A stretch of DNA of 64,000 bases from Peribacillus simplex NBRC 15720 = DSM 1321 (GCF_002243645.1 NZ_CP017704.1:3304001-3368000), one strand, 5' to 3'. Shown: positions 1 through 8,730, counted from the first letter of the stretch. The notes: a model not told the origin generated them from the letters alone. A program made the numbers and translations.

Positions 1-2973
1 ACGCTGAATACGAATCCGGGGGAGTATAAGGAATATCTAAGAACTCTAGGTTTGAAAATCAGTGATGCTAAGGAAAATATTTTATATGCTCCGACTTGGA
101 AGGGGACGAATTTGGCCAAAGTAGATAACGATCTTCTTCAAATCATTGCAGATATTAATTATTTACAAAGTCAAATTGGTGAACAATATAACCTATTTAT
201 TAAGGTGCATCCATTTCTATATAAAGAGGCTGCCAAGCATTCGGAAATCAAGGATCGACTAATACCTGACCATGTGGATACAAATGAATTGCTTTCTGCA
301 GTTGACTTGCTTATCACGGATTATTCCAGCATTTTCTTTGATTACCTTGTTACCGATAAGCCCATTCTATTTTACACATGGGATACGGACGTTTATGCAG
401 AGGAAAGGGGACAATATCTCCAAAATGACGAACTCCCGGGACCAATGCTTTTTAACTCAAAAGAATTGGCACTAGCCATTAAAGATATTAAAAATGTGAA
501 ATTGAGATATTCCGATAAATATAAAAAAATGCAGGGGAAATTCACAAACCATGAGGATGGAAAAGTAACAGAGAGAATAGTCAATAAAATTTTCAATAAG
601 TCTACGAAACAACTAAACACAATTACTGGGCTGGATTCCGCAAAGGAAAAAATATTAATTTACCCGGGCGGATTGAGGGATAACGGAATTACATCCTCTT
701 TCCTTAACTTAATGAATAATATTGATTATGATAAATATGATGTCAGCTGTTTTACTGCCACTCCCCACTCGCACGAGGTTTTGAAAAACATGGGCAAGGT
801 TAATAAGAATGTGCGCTTTCTATTCAAACCTGGCCTGCCTGTGTATAAATTTTTGGAAGTATACAAAGACAAATTCATCCATAACAGAGGGGAAAGAGGT
901 TTCCTAGGGAAGAAGCTTTACCCGGAAAATGCCTATAATAGAGAGCATGCACGTTTATTCGGTAAAACAAAGTTTGATTTTGTTATCGATTTTAGCGGTT
1001 ATAGCCATTATTGGGCTAAATATCTGCTGACGGCAGACGCAAAAAAGAAAGTTTGTTATATGCATAATGATTTGCTTTCTGATAGTGAGCGCATCATTAA
1101 TGGAAAGAGACCTCACCGTATTAATTTAAGAGGGATTTTTTCGGTATACAATCGATTTGATAAACTGGTAAGTGTTTCTGAGGGAACGATGGAATTAAAC
1201 CGAAAGAATCTATTGGAGTATGCAGACTACGATAAATTTGATTATGTAATGAATTCTATCAACCCGGATAAAATCCTTCAAATCGAGTCAAATGAATCTG
1301 AAGTTATCGAAAATGATGAAAAGGCACTGTTCACAGAAAACTTCAAAGCAAGGGCGATATTAAGGGATGTTAAGGATAATCAAGTTTGGAATACCCTTCC
1401 GGGAATTTCGAATGCCACTCAATTTCCACTGGAAGAACGATTTGAAGACGCTGAAATCGTGATTTCGAGAAAAGCCTATGCTGATCAAAAGACTTTTTAC
1501 AAATTCAGTCATAACAATCAAGTAATTGGCTGGATTAGTGAAGAAGCTGTGGAGCTGTTGCCAGACAGTATCATTTATGAAAAAGAAGTCGATAAAATTG
1601 CGAGGTTAGTAAGACCTCGTTCGAACTATATTTGGTCCTTGCCGTACAAGGTTGAAGGAACGTACAAAGTTTCCGGCAGTCATGATTTTAAAGGGATCAT
1701 TGTAAAAGTCGATAGGGAAGCAAAAACCCAGCATTCGATTTATAGCAGAATATCTGTAAAAAACAAGATAATAGGGTGGATAGATAATTCTGCTTTATCC
1801 ATGCTTGAACATTGTACAATCAATGAAGACATGAGCTTTAATGACAAGCTGCAAATCATGATGAAAAGAAAGTATATAATATCCAGAAACTATAAAAACA
1901 ATAAAAAATTCATTGATAAGATTGAGAATAGAACGCTAAAGGAAATAAACACCGGTAATCAGAAGTACGGAAAAATAACCAACCCGGAAGACCATACAAT
2001 CTGGACGAAGGCTTATCCGAACTACAAGGCTAAGAGAGTGAGCAAGGCAATCGATTTTGAAGGGCAAATCGTCAGAATCATAAAGTATAACAGAACCAAC
2101 AAAGGCGGCTATTACCTTTTCGAAATCGATAATAAGAAAATTGGCTGGTTAAATACGGGGGCATTCGAAATCATAGAAGAGCCAATACTGTTAAAAGAAC
2201 GGGAAGTGCGCGGCACTGCCGAAATTAACTTAGGCGATTATAATATTTGGGATAAGCCTTATGGACTGCAAGATGCCATGGTCTTGGAAAATGGGCCAAC
2301 CTTTAATGGCCGGATCGTGAAATTCGATAAAGAAGCGATTACTCAACTTGGTACTTATGCCCATATATTATTGGACGGGATATCTATAGGTTGGATCGAT
2401 AAACAGGCGTTAATCGTACAAGAGGTGCATGGATTGGAAGTGAATAATCAATTCGTTCCATATCCTGATGAAAATGATTTTAACTTTGTCAATATGGGAA
2501 GATTATCTCCTGAAAAAGGTCAAGATAATTTGATTCGTGCATTCGCAGGATTTCATGAGAAACACAAAAATAGTAAACTGTATATTTTAGGACAAGGACC
2601 TTTAAAGGAAGATTTGCAGGCAATCATTGATGACCTGGACTTAAATCATTCCATTCATCTTTTGGGTCAGCTTGAAAATCCATTTTCGTTCATGGAAAAA
2701 TGTGACTGTTTCGTTCTTTCCTCACATTATGAAGGGCAGCCTATGGTATTATTGGAGGCAATGACCTTAGGAATGAAAATCATGGCTACTGATATAGTGG
2801 CTAACCGAACCGTTTTGGAAAACGGTAAATATGGTTTACTTGTTGAAAATAGCATAGATGGACTGGAAAAGGGCTTATCTACTATGGTTAGTAATGATAA
2901 TCCTAAACTAGCGAAGTTTGATTACACCCAATATAATGGATTGGCCATGGAAACTTTCAATAAATGCCTATAA
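1..2973 (+). CDS. CDP-glycerol glycerophosphotransferase / GT4 glycosyltransferase fusion with inserted GW-like repeats (5' partial)
   Basis: The reading frame is open from base 1, so the gene starts outside the window; the internal TTG at 52 is not needed. Residue numbers count from that TTG. Residues 1-190 are the C-terminal part of a TagF/TarB-type CDP-glycerol transferase (motifs NILYAPTWKG and LLITDYSSIFFDYL). A GT4-like N-terminal Rossmann domain follows (about 200-410; YPGGLRDNGITSSF). The nucleotide-sugar-binding half comes only at about 820-973 (NMGRLSPEKGQ, SHYEGQPMVLLEAM). Between the halves lie four repeats of about 75-100 residues, each ending in a G-W-I/L motif (GWISEEAVELL, GWIDNSALSML, GWLNTGAFEII, GWIDKQALIV), like SH3-type GW modules. 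The likely role is synthesis or decoration of a wall teichoic-acid-like polymer at the inner membrane face. galE follows 103 bp downstream and may supply UDP-galactose. Acceptor and sugar cannot be predicted. Confidence 0.85.
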   Translation, partial: TLNTNPGEYKEYLRTLGLKISDAKENILYAPTWKGTNLAKVDNDLLQIIADINYLQSQIGEQYNLFIKVHPFLYKEAAKHSEIKDRLIPDHVDTNELLSAVDLLITDYSSIFFDYLVTDKPILFYTWDTDVYAEERGQYLQNDELPGPMLFNSKELALAIKDIKNVKLRYSDKYKKMQGKFTNHEDGKVTERIVNKIFNKSTKQLNTITGLDSAKEKILIYPGGLRDNGITSSFLNLMNNIDYDKYDVSCFTATPHSHEVLKNMGKVNKNVRFLFKPGLPVYKFLEVYKDKFIHNRGERGFLGKKLYPENAYNREHARLFGKTKFDFVIDFSGYSHYWAKYLLTADAKKKVCYMHNDLLSDSERIINGKRPHRINLRGIFSVYNRFDKLVSVSEGTMELNRKNLLEYADYDKFDYVMNSINPDKILQIESNESEVIENDEKALFTENFKARAILRDVKDNQVWNTLPGISNATQFPLEERFEDAEIVISRKAYADQKTFYKFSHNNQVIGWISEEAVELLPDSIIYEKEVDKIARLVRPRSNYIWSLPYKVEGTYKVSGSHDFKGIIVKVDREAKTQHSIYSRISVKNKIIGWIDNSALSMLEHCTINEDMSFNDKLQIMMKRKYIISRNYKNNKKFIDKIENRTLKEINTGNQKYGKITNPEDHTIWTKAYPNYKAKRVSKAIDFEGQIVRIIKYNRTNKGGYYLFEIDNKKIGWLNTGAFEIIEEPILLKEREVRGTAEINLGDYNIWDKPYGLQDAMVLENGPTFNGRIVKFDKEAITQLGTYAHILLDGISIGWIDKQALIVQEVHGLEVNNQFVPYPDENDFNFVNMGRLSPEKGQDNLIRAFAGFHEKHKNSKLYILGQGPLKEDLQAIIDDLDLNHSIHLLGQLENPFSFMEKCDCFVLSSHYEGQPMVLLEAMTLGMKIMATDIVANRTVLENGKYGLLVENSIDGLEKGLSTMVSNDNPKLAKFDYTQYNGLAMETFNKCL

Positions 2974-3076
2974 AATGAGGGAGGTTCTTTTAATTAGACC
3001 TCACACTAATGACATATATAGGTTGCAAGATTTGTTAATGATTCATTTAAGCTTAAAGTAAAAGGGGAAATTCTAT

Positions 3077-4048
3077 ATGATTTTGGTCGTTGGCGGTGCA
3101 GGATATATTGGAAGTCATCTTGTAAAAGAGTTAGTGAATACTGAAGAGGTAGTCATTCTGGATAATCTCTCTACCGGTTTTCGTTCGCTGGTCGATTCGA
3201 AGGCCATCTTGGTGGAAGGAAATTTAGGTGACGAAGCGGTTTTGAATGAAATATTCCTTAAATATCCCATTAAAGCTGTTATGCACTTTGCCGCTAATAG
3301 CTTAGTTGGTGAGTCTGTTCAAGATCCTTATAAATACTATGAAAATAATGTAGGTGCAACTCTTACATTATTGAATACCATGCTCAAGCATGATGTTAAG
3401 AATTTCATTTTTTCATCAACGGCAGCTACATACGGGATACCGAATGTTGATATGATTGATGAAGATCAGCCAACCAATCCGATTAATCCATATGGTCGCT
3501 CGAAACTGATGGTAGAGCAGATCTTAGGAGACTTTGCAAAGGCATATGGACTCCATTATGTCGTCCTGCGTTACTTTAATGCGGCCGGAGCACATGCATC
3601 GGCAGAAATCGGTGAAAGCCATGATCCGGAAACACACCTGATTCCGATCATTTTACAGCATTTATTAGGTCAACGTGAGAAGATTTCCGTGTTTGGTACG
3701 GACTATGACACAGAAGATGGCACTTGCATTCGTGATTATATTCATGTAACGGATTTAGCTCAAGCTCATATAATCGCGCTTCAAGCCCTATTATCCGGGA
3801 AGAAGGATACGGCCACCTACAATCTTGGGAATGGAAAAGGGTTTTCGGTTAAGGATGTAATCGACACTTGTGAAAAAGTCACAGGAGTGAAACCGACCAT
3901 AGAGTATGCAGACCGTCGCCCTGGAGATCCAGCCCGTCTGGTTGCTTCGGCTAATAAGATATATGAAGAACTTGGATGGAAAGCGTCGATAGATTTGGAA
4001 GAGATCATTGAAAGTGCGTGGAAATGGCATAAATCTCAAATGAATTAA
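3077..4048 (+). CDS. galE: UDP-glucose 4-epimerase
   Basis: 323 residues, normal length for GalE. It interconverts UDP-glucose and UDP-galactose with bound NAD+. The N-terminus has the GGAGYIGSH dinucleotide-binding loop (G7, G10, G13). The catalytic region shows SSTAATYG near 113-120 and the YxxxK pair in NPYGRSK (Y139, K143). The C-terminal half carries RYFNAAGA and RRPGDPARL, typical of extended SDR epimerases. The start ATG follows AAAGGGGAA. It lies just after the glycosyltransferase fusion on the same strand, so it probably serves cell-wall glycopolymer synthesis rather than galactose catabolism; no galK or galT is in view. The strong hairpin at 4080-4125 ends the unit. Confidence 0.93.
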   Translation: MILVVGGAGYIGSHLVKELVNTEEVVILDNLSTGFRSLVDSKAILVEGNLGDEAVLNEIFLKYPIKAVMHFAANSLVGESVQDPYKYYENNVGATLTLLNTMLKHDVKNFIFSSTAATYGIPNVDMIDEDQPTNPINPYGRSKLMVEQILGDFAKAYGLHYVVLRYFNAAGAHASAEIGESHDPETHLIPIILQHLLGQREKISVFGTDYDTEDGTCIRDYIHVTDLAQAHIIALQALLSGKKDTATYNLGNGKGFSVKDVIDTCEKVTGVKPTIEYADRRPGDPARLVASANKIYEELGWKASIDLEEIIESAWKWHKSQMN

Positions 4049-4079
4049 AGGCCCCTTGGGGCTTGATAGTCGTTTCAGA

Positions 4080-4125
4080 CTGTAGACAAACTCGAAGAAA
4101 AGCGAGTTTGCCTACAGTTTTTTTA
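4080..4125 (+). terminator. Rho-independent terminator after galE, part of repeat family 1
   Basis: A 15-bp stem with one mismatch (CTGTAG-A-CAAACTCG pairs with CGAGTTTG-C-CTACAG), an 8-base loop, then TTTTTTT. The same hairpin occurs in reverse orientation after brnQ (41882-41930). Confidence 0.88.
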
Positions 4126-4264
4126 TTTGAAGAAAGTTGCAGTTGATTTCAGAAATCCGCTTTCTTTCCGCCGACTGTCCGCCATGCCTCATCAAAGCAA
4201 GCGCCTGCGGGGTCTCGGCTAGCCATTAATTCGGCAGGAGTGTCGCAAATTTCTTCAATCCATT
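4080..4264 (-). repeat. Dispersed intergenic repeat family 1, copy A
   Basis: Reads in reverse complement the same element as 20850-20975, 21052-21236 and 52170-52310. Diagnostic words on the minus strand are GAAATTTGCGACACTCCTGC, GACCCCGCAGGCGCTTG and GGAAAG..AGCGGATTTCTG. The end next to galE holds the terminator hairpin. No protein is encoded. The element is about 180 bp and probably acts as a mobile or duplicated intergenic unit that brings its own terminator. Confidence 0.8.
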
Positions 4265-4336
4265 GAGTTTTCATTTCATATAACACAGTGAAAATCAGGT
4301 AGTATAACCAAGTTATTTTAAAATCATGGTCCGCGG

Positions 4337-4404
4337 TTATTCGCCCTACCCCACACTTTATTCGACCGTTCACGAATTTATTCGGGCTTCACACACTTTA
4401 TTCG
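4337..4404. repeat. Four phased TTATTCG direct repeats
   Basis: TTATTCG occurs at 4337, 4358, 4378 and 4398, that is every 20-21 bp or about two helical turns. The last three are TTTATTCG. The array ends six bases before the stop codon of the minus-strand ATP-grasp gene. Even phasing suggests a protein-binding array or a decayed tandem repeat; no function is known to me. Confidence 0.6.
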
Positions 4405-4409
4405 ACATT

Positions 4410-5234
4410 CTAAGCTTCCAGTGCTTTCTGGATTGATTTTTTCATGGCTTTTACAAAATTCCGGCGTGTTTCATCGGTTAATTCCAACAGGGAAAGATAG
4501 GGATTTAAATCTTCTAGTTCTACTAATAAAAGTTCACCTTGCTCATTCCGGCACGCATCAACTCGTTGGATGCCCCAATCAAGATTGTTCCATTCAATAA
4601 ATCGTTTAGCAAAAGCCAGATCTGCTTCAGTAGGTATATATTCTTCTAATTCCCATCTTTTCTCTTTATCTGGAGCATAAAGGGCATACTGAAATTCCAT
4701 ATCGATAAAATAAAATGAGACCTCATACTCAAAGTTGATAAATGGCTGTACCAATATGTTCTTTGATACCGAATCCATTTTATCTCCCAATTCTTCTTTC
4801 GTGGAAAATTCCAAACCGATGGAATCCGCTCCATCTTTCGGCTTTACTATATACGTTTCCACATTAGGAAGTTTATTTAAAGATTCAAGTGTATCGATGG
4901 TCGGAATGACAGGGAATTGAGCATTCGTCAGTTCAATTAAGTATTCTTTCCCGTTCATATCAGCCTTTCCAACAAATGAATTGTACGTTTTCAAATAACC
5001 AGCAGCCACTCTATTACGGAATGCTAGATACTTATCTTTAAAATTCGCGACTGGACCTGCATTTCGAAATACGATTAGGTCAAAATCCTTTTCAAACGTT
5101 TCAATGTCTTCAGGATGGCAAAGTACTAACTGAAAATCTTCTCTAAGCTTCGAGGTAAGGAACAAATCCTCCTCATAATAATTTCTTCCTTTTGCTTCAT
5201 AGTATAAATCCGTTACGAATAATAGTGTCTGCAT
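4410..5234 (-). CDS. ATP-grasp domain protein controlled by a T-box
   Basis: 274 residues from the ATG at 5234 (MQTLLFVTDLYY), preceded by GGAG at a short 2-3 nt spacing. A longer reading frame from 5330 would run through the T-box terminator and is rejected. The N-terminal third looks like a pre-ATP-grasp fold (FDLIVFRNAGPV). The middle has YIVKPKDGADSIGLEF and ILVQPFINFEYEVSFYFI, fitting the ATP-binding lysine loop and hinge. Near the C-terminus, VDACRNEQGELLLVELEDLNP supplies acidic and Asn residues for Mg-ATP. The family joins a carboxylate to an amine through an acyl phosphate. The substrate is unknown, but the tRNA-sensing leader points to an amino acid as substrate or product. It has no operon partner. 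Confidence 0.8.
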   Translation of the reverse strand: MQTLLFVTDLYYEAKGRNYYEEDLFLTSKLREDFQLVLCHPEDIETFEKDFDLIVFRNAGPVANFKDKYLAFRNRVAAGYLKTYNSFVGKADMNGKEYLIELTNAQFPVIPTIDTLESLNKLPNVETYIVKPKDGADSIGLEFSTKEELGDKMDSVSKNILVQPFINFEYEVSFYFIDMEFQYALYAPDKEKRWELEEYIPTEADLAFAKRFIEWNNLDWGIQRVDACRNEQGELLLVELEDLNPYLSLLELTDETRRNFVKAMKKSIQKALEA

Positions 5235-5281
5235 GACTCCTGCACCAGCTTTCCCGTTATTTTCATTGATTAGGATAAAAA

Positions 5282-5565
5282 CAAAAAATCCCGTCTCATT
5301 AAGAGACGAGATTTGAACTCGCGGTACCACTCTTGTTTAATAAAATGCTTCGACAGCACATTACTACCCTTTACAAACGCACAATAATACGTTGTCCTAT
5401 ATAACGGGGGAAACCGGTAAAGCTTACTAAAGATTCGGCTTTACTTCTCAGGGATGATCTTCGGTTATATTCTGGACACTGGCTTTCAGCAAAGCACCAG
5501 CTCTCTTTGGAACAGAAACTATAACGTACTCCTTCCCTTCATGGAATTTTACAATTAGATGAATT
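5282..5565 (-). promoter_or_regulatory. T-box riboswitch upstream of the ATP-grasp gene
   Basis: Minus-strand leader. From 5' to 3' it shows an AG/GNUG region (AAAGAGAGCTGGTG, then GCTGAAAGCCAG) near 5475-5515, the Stem I 3' side CGAAGATCATCCCTGAG at 5447-5463, the T-box AGTGGTACCGCG at 5320-5331, and a terminator hairpin (AATCTCGTCTC / GAGACGGGATT) with a T-run at 5282-5312. T-boxes read the charging state of one tRNA and allow read-through when it is uncharged. The specifier is most likely ATC (isoleucine) by alignment with the NNN-ATC pattern; GAT is the alternative. Module identity is firm; specificity is tentative. Confidence 0.88.
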
Positions 5566-5699
5566 TGAGTAATTATACAATAGTCAGAAAATTAAATCAA
5601 TGGTTCTTTCACTGAGTATAGGACGAAAAAGGGATTTTGATTGAGATATAGAATTACTATTCAGGAGAAGCACCATTCATTTAATAGGAGATGTTAGAT

Positions 5700-6590
5700 T
5701 TGAAAATGGTAAGGGTTTTTCATTACGATGCGTTCAGCAGTAAACCGAATAAAGGAAATCCAGCAGGTGTGGTTTTAGATGCGGATGGACTGACGGAAAA
5801 GGAAATGCAGGATATAGCGCTGAAGGTGGGGTTTAATGAAACCTCTTTTCCCATGGAGTCCGATATTGCCGATCTTAGAATCCGTTATTTTACACCAGGA
5901 CACGAAATGAATCTTTGCGGACACGCGACAATGGCTACCATCCATGCACTGAAGACCAGGGGATTATTGGATAAAGATGAGCTGATGATTGAAACAGGAG
6001 CGGGAATATTGCCAATCAAGATCCATACGACGGCTGATCAAGAGATATACATTACGATGAAGCAGGCCGCGCCACAGTTTGAAGCGTTTAACGGAGATAA
6101 GGGGGGCTTAGCCAGTTCCCTGGGCCTTGATATAGAAGATCTGGAAAGTGAATTACCTATTGTTTATGGAAGTACAGGTTTATGGACTTTACTGGTTCCG
6201 GTAAAAGAACGGAATTCATTCAAAAGGATGAAGGCGAACAATAACCTGTTTCCGCAATTATTAAAGGAAATGCCAAGAGCTTCTGTTCATCCCTTTTGCT
6301 TGGAAGCCTATGATAAGGATGCCCATATGCATGCCCGGCATTTTTCCTCGCCATTTTCAGGTACGCTTGAGGACCCGGTTACAGGAACTGCTTCAGGTGT
6401 AATGGGGGCTTATTATGCAAAATACATAAAGGATGATCTTGAAGATGAAGTGCACCTGTTAATCGAACAGGGACATGAAATCGGAAAGGATGGCAGAGTT
6501 CGCGTTACGGCTACCAAAAACCATGACACATATGATATTGAAATCACCGGGAATGCTGTCTACGTTAAAGAATTTGAAGTGGAAGTCTAA
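5700..6590 (+). CDS. PhzF family isomerase/epimerase-like protein
   Basis: 296 residues from TTG 5700, which sits 9 nt after AATAGGAG; the upstream ATG at 5691 abuts that site and ATG 5706 is also possible. The family has a two-lobed diaminopimelate-epimerase-like fold. Visible hallmarks are the N-terminal FHYDAFS and GNPAGVVL, the conserved Glu region [19 protein letters not shown], and the C-terminal DPVTGTASG loop. PhzF enzymes isomerise small acids, but most Bacillus members have no known substrate. It is monocistronic, facing a convergent minus-strand unit. A shorter paralogue lies at 24428-25213. Confidence 0.87.
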   Translation: MKMVRVFHYDAFSSKPNKGNPAGVVLDADGLTEKEMQDIALKVGFNETSFPMESDIADLRIRYFTPGHEMNLCGHATMATIHALKTRGLLDKDELMIETGAGILPIKIHTTADQEIYITMKQAAPQFEAFNGDKGGLASSLGLDIEDLESELPIVYGSTGLWTLLVPVKERNSFKRMKANNNLFPQLLKEMPRASVHPFCLEAYDKDAHMHARHFSSPFSGTLEDPVTGTASGVMGAYYAKYIKDDLEDEVHLLIEQGHEIGKDGRVRVTATKNHDTYDIEITGNAVYVKEFEVEV

Positions 6591-6657
6591 AGGTTCATGC
6601 AGGGGAGGATGGGCGGTTGAATGTTATTCATATCTGAAATGGTATAGTGAACACGTA

Positions 6658-6699
6658 AAAACCCTGTGCTAAGACGTTTCATGTCTTAGCACAGGGTTC
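6658..6699 (-). terminator. Terminator for the PadR/pentapeptide unit, possibly bidirectional
   Basis: A perfect 16-bp stem AACCCTGTGCTAAGAC / GTCTTAGCACAGGGTT with a 7-base loop. On the minus strand it is followed by a T-rich tract (GGGTTTTTACG), so it best ends transcription of 6708-7885. It also lies after the convergent PhzF gene. Confidence 0.8.
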
Positions 6700-6707
6700 T
6701 TGATGAA

Positions 6708-6806
6708 TCATTCTCCCATGCTCATTCCTTTTAAAACGACCGCAGTCAGAAACACGGTCACGCAAAGGATAGAGGTGGATACGACAATCGCTATCGGTAA
6801 AGTCAT
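6708..6806 (-). CDS. Small single-span membrane peptide (32 aa)
   Basis: Short ORF reading MTLPIAIVVSTSILCVTVFL and ending KGMSMGE. It has a strong ribosome site (AAGGAGG, 6 nt before the ATG). Nearly the whole chain is one hydrophobic helix, with a short polar C-terminus. It follows the pentapeptide gene by 13 bp on the same strand and is closed by the perfect terminator at 6658-6699, so it is probably the last gene of the PadR operon. I do not recognise the family. It could be a membrane anchor or a regulator of the upstream HAAS-pentapeptide protein. Confidence 0.65.
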   Translation of the reverse strand: MTLPIAIVVSTSILCVTVFLTAVVLKGMSMGE

Positions 6807-6819
6807 TGGAAATTCCTCC

Positions 6820-7539
6820 TTAGATGATGGTCACGCCGCTAAGATCAACCTTAGCTCCATGTAAAAAGTTGTAAGTGAGTTTATCCATCGAAGCTCCAGT
6901 AAAGTCGATTTTCTTTAAATCGGACATCCGGAATTGAACATTGATGAGTGTGGCATCGCGAAATGATGCCTTTTTCAATGAAGAACCTTCGAAAATGGTT
7001 TGGTTGAATGTTTCCCCATCAAATATAAGGCCAGATAAATTACAGCTTTTAAAATGGGTTTTATTATAAATGCTGTTCTTGAAAGTTACGCCTTTTAAAT
7101 TTGCACTTTTAAATAAGGTACCAGTTAAATTGGCGTTTTCAAAGATACAATTATCTAAGTTACTGCTTTTAAATGTGCTGTTCGTCAGGTCGGAATGGCT
7201 GAAGTCGGAACGGCTTAAATCGCAGGAATTAAACTTCCCATCATGCACCGAAACCGAGCGAAAGTCGGAATCCAATAAGCGGTGCCTGGAATAGTCCATG
7301 TTTATCGCCTGCTCAAGCACATTATATTGAAGATTGAGTGATTCCATGAGCTCTGATACTTCCCCAATCGAATCCACAGTCAGCTTATAAGCTGACTGCT
7401 CACTGGCACCATTCCTTCTATGGTCATTGTATTTTTCCAGTAAGTTTTGCAGCAATTCTTCTTCCAATTCCTTTGCTGTTTTTGCACTTATGTACGGGGC
7501 AAAAATGCTATGAACATGTGTATGCAGTTTTTCAATCAC
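6820..7539 (-). CDS. HAAS-like N-terminal domain fused to a pentapeptide-repeat domain
   Basis: 239 residues. Residues 1-75 are helical and resemble the HAAS / permease-prefix domain found beside PadR regulators (AKELEEELLQNLLEKYNDHR, then SAYKLTVDSIGEVSELMESL). From about 90 on, the chain shows repeated A(N/D)LXX-type pentapeptides (CDLSRSDFSHSDLTNSTF, CIFENANLTGTLFKSANLKG), predicting a right-handed quadrilateral beta-helix. No transmembrane segment is seen. It lies 16 bp after padR on the same strand. Usually the HAAS partner is a membrane protein; fusion to a beta-helix is less usual. Pentapeptide proteins can mimic DNA or act as scaffolds; the function here is unknown. Confidence 0.83.
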   Translation of the reverse strand: MIEKLHTHVHSIFAPYISAKTAKELEEELLQNLLEKYNDHRRNGASEQSAYKLTVDSIGEVSELMESLNLQYNVLEQAINMDYSRHRLLDSDFRSVSVHDGKFNSCDLSRSDFSHSDLTNSTFKSSNLDNCIFENANLTGTLFKSANLKGVTFKNSIYNKTHFKSCNLSGLIFDGETFNQTIFEGSSLKKASFRDATLINVQFRMSDLKKIDFTGASMDKLTYNFLHGAKVDLSGVTII

Positions 7540-7555
7540 ATTTCATCTTCCTTTC

Positions 7556-7885
7556 TTATAGGAGGCGCTCAAGTATTAGTTTGGCCTGCTCCCAATCATT
7601 TTTATTTTGGGTATATGTGTCTTCCCCGATCGGGGTGATTTTGTAATATTTCCTTCTTCCGCCTTGTGTGGCATCACCCCAATAAGAGATGATGCATCCG
7701 TCCTTTTCCAGACGTTTTAAGCTGGAATACATCGTCGCTTCTTTAATTTCATATTGCTCATTGGAATTCATATATATCAGTTTGCTGATTTCATAACCAT
7801 ATTTATCGCCACTTTGCAGGAGTTTTAGAATCATCGTATCTACATGTCCGCGAAGCAAGTCAGAGGATAGTTGTCGTTGAACCAA
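7556..7885 (-). CDS. PadR family transcriptional regulator
   Basis: 109 residues, the short PadR type. Start is TTG 7885, 6-7 nt after AAAGGAGG. The winged helix shows LLRGHVDTMILKLLQSG, YGYEISKLIY and the wing GGRRKYYKITPIGE. The first gene of a three-gene minus-strand unit with the HAAS-pentapeptide protein and a small membrane peptide. PadR proteins usually repress their own operon; its operator should lie in the region around 7890-7930. The ligand is not predictable. Confidence 0.9.
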   Translation of the reverse strand: MVQRQLSSDLLRGHVDTMILKLLQSGDKYGYEISKLIYMNSNEQYEIKEATMYSSLKRLEKDGCIISYWGDATQGGRRKYYKITPIGEDTYTQNKNDWEQAKLILERLL

Positions 7886-8106
7886 ATCCTCACCTCCTTT
7901 GGTATATCTTATAATATATTACTATGACAGTCAAGGTAATTTGGTTACTATGGTTCGTGCAGTTTATTCTTTATGAAAAGAAACATGTCCGTTTTCGTGG
8001 ATCACTGCGTCGCATACTATTTTTAATTTTACTAATTTGCCAGATATAATATCCGCTTGGAAGGGATTGATTATGCTTTGTAGAAGAAATATGTAAGGGG
8101 GTGGGG

Positions 8107-8730
8107 ATGTTGAATAATTCGTGGAATAAAGTGATTTATAAGGTTTGGTCGCCGATTTATGACAAAATCTTCAACTCTCTTCTCTTTTTAGATGCCAGGA
8201 AAAGAATATTTGAAGAGATGCATTTTCATGATGATGCAAAGGTTCTGTTTGTGGGTGTAGGAACGGGGGCAGATTTGGAGCTGATCAAGAACCTTGACCT
8301 TGAGATAACGGCGATAGACCTGTCAGCGGATATGCTAAAAAAAGCGATGGAGAAATTTGATAATACATCGATCAATTTCCTCGAGATGGATGCACAGCAT
8401 ATGGAATTCGAGAATGAATCGTTTGACTATATAGTGGGAAGTTTGGTCCTTTCCGTCGTACCTGATGCCAATGATTGTCTTCAGGAAATGATCAGAGTTT
8501 TAAAAGAGTATGGAAAAATAATACTATTCGATAAGTTTATTTCTAAAGATGAAGTGCTTTCACTACCCAAAAAGCTTCTGCGACCCATCATTAGATTTTT
8601 AGGAACGGATATCGGCTTGCGGTTTGAGGACTTGTTCAGTAGACATGATAAGAATATGAAAATTGAAGAAGATCGACCGATCATGCTGAATGGAATGTAT
8701 AGAAAGATAATCATCAGTAAACGGATGTAA
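8107..8730 (+). CDS. Class I SAM-dependent methyltransferase
   Basis: 207 residues from ATG 8107, behind AAGGGGGTGGGG; an in-frame GTG lies at 8101. The Rossmann motifs are in order: motif I VLFVGVGTGADLELI, acidic end of strand 2 ITAIDLSADML, then FLEMDAQHMEF, and YIVGSLVLSVVPD as motif IV. The N-terminus (WNKVIYKVWSPIYDKIF) resembles UbiE/PmtA-like phospholipid or quinone methyltransferases. Monocistronic. The substrate is unknown; a membrane lipid is possible given the PmtA-like start. Confidence 0.85.
   Translation: MLNNSWNKVIYKVWSPIYDKIFNSLLFLDARKRIFEEMHFHDDAKVLFVGVGTGADLELIKNLDLEITAIDLSADMLKKAMEKFDNTSINFLEMDAQHMEFENESFDYIVGSLVLSVVPDANDCLQEMIRVLKEYGKIILFDKFISKDEVLSLPKKLLRPIIRFLGTDIGLRFEDLFSRHDKNMKIEEDRPIMLNGMYRKIIISKRM

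Noticed and set aside
5235-5330. N-terminal extension of the ATP-grasp protein from ATG 5330
   Set aside because: It would be encoded by the T-box core and terminator; the ATG at 5234 has its own ribosome site.
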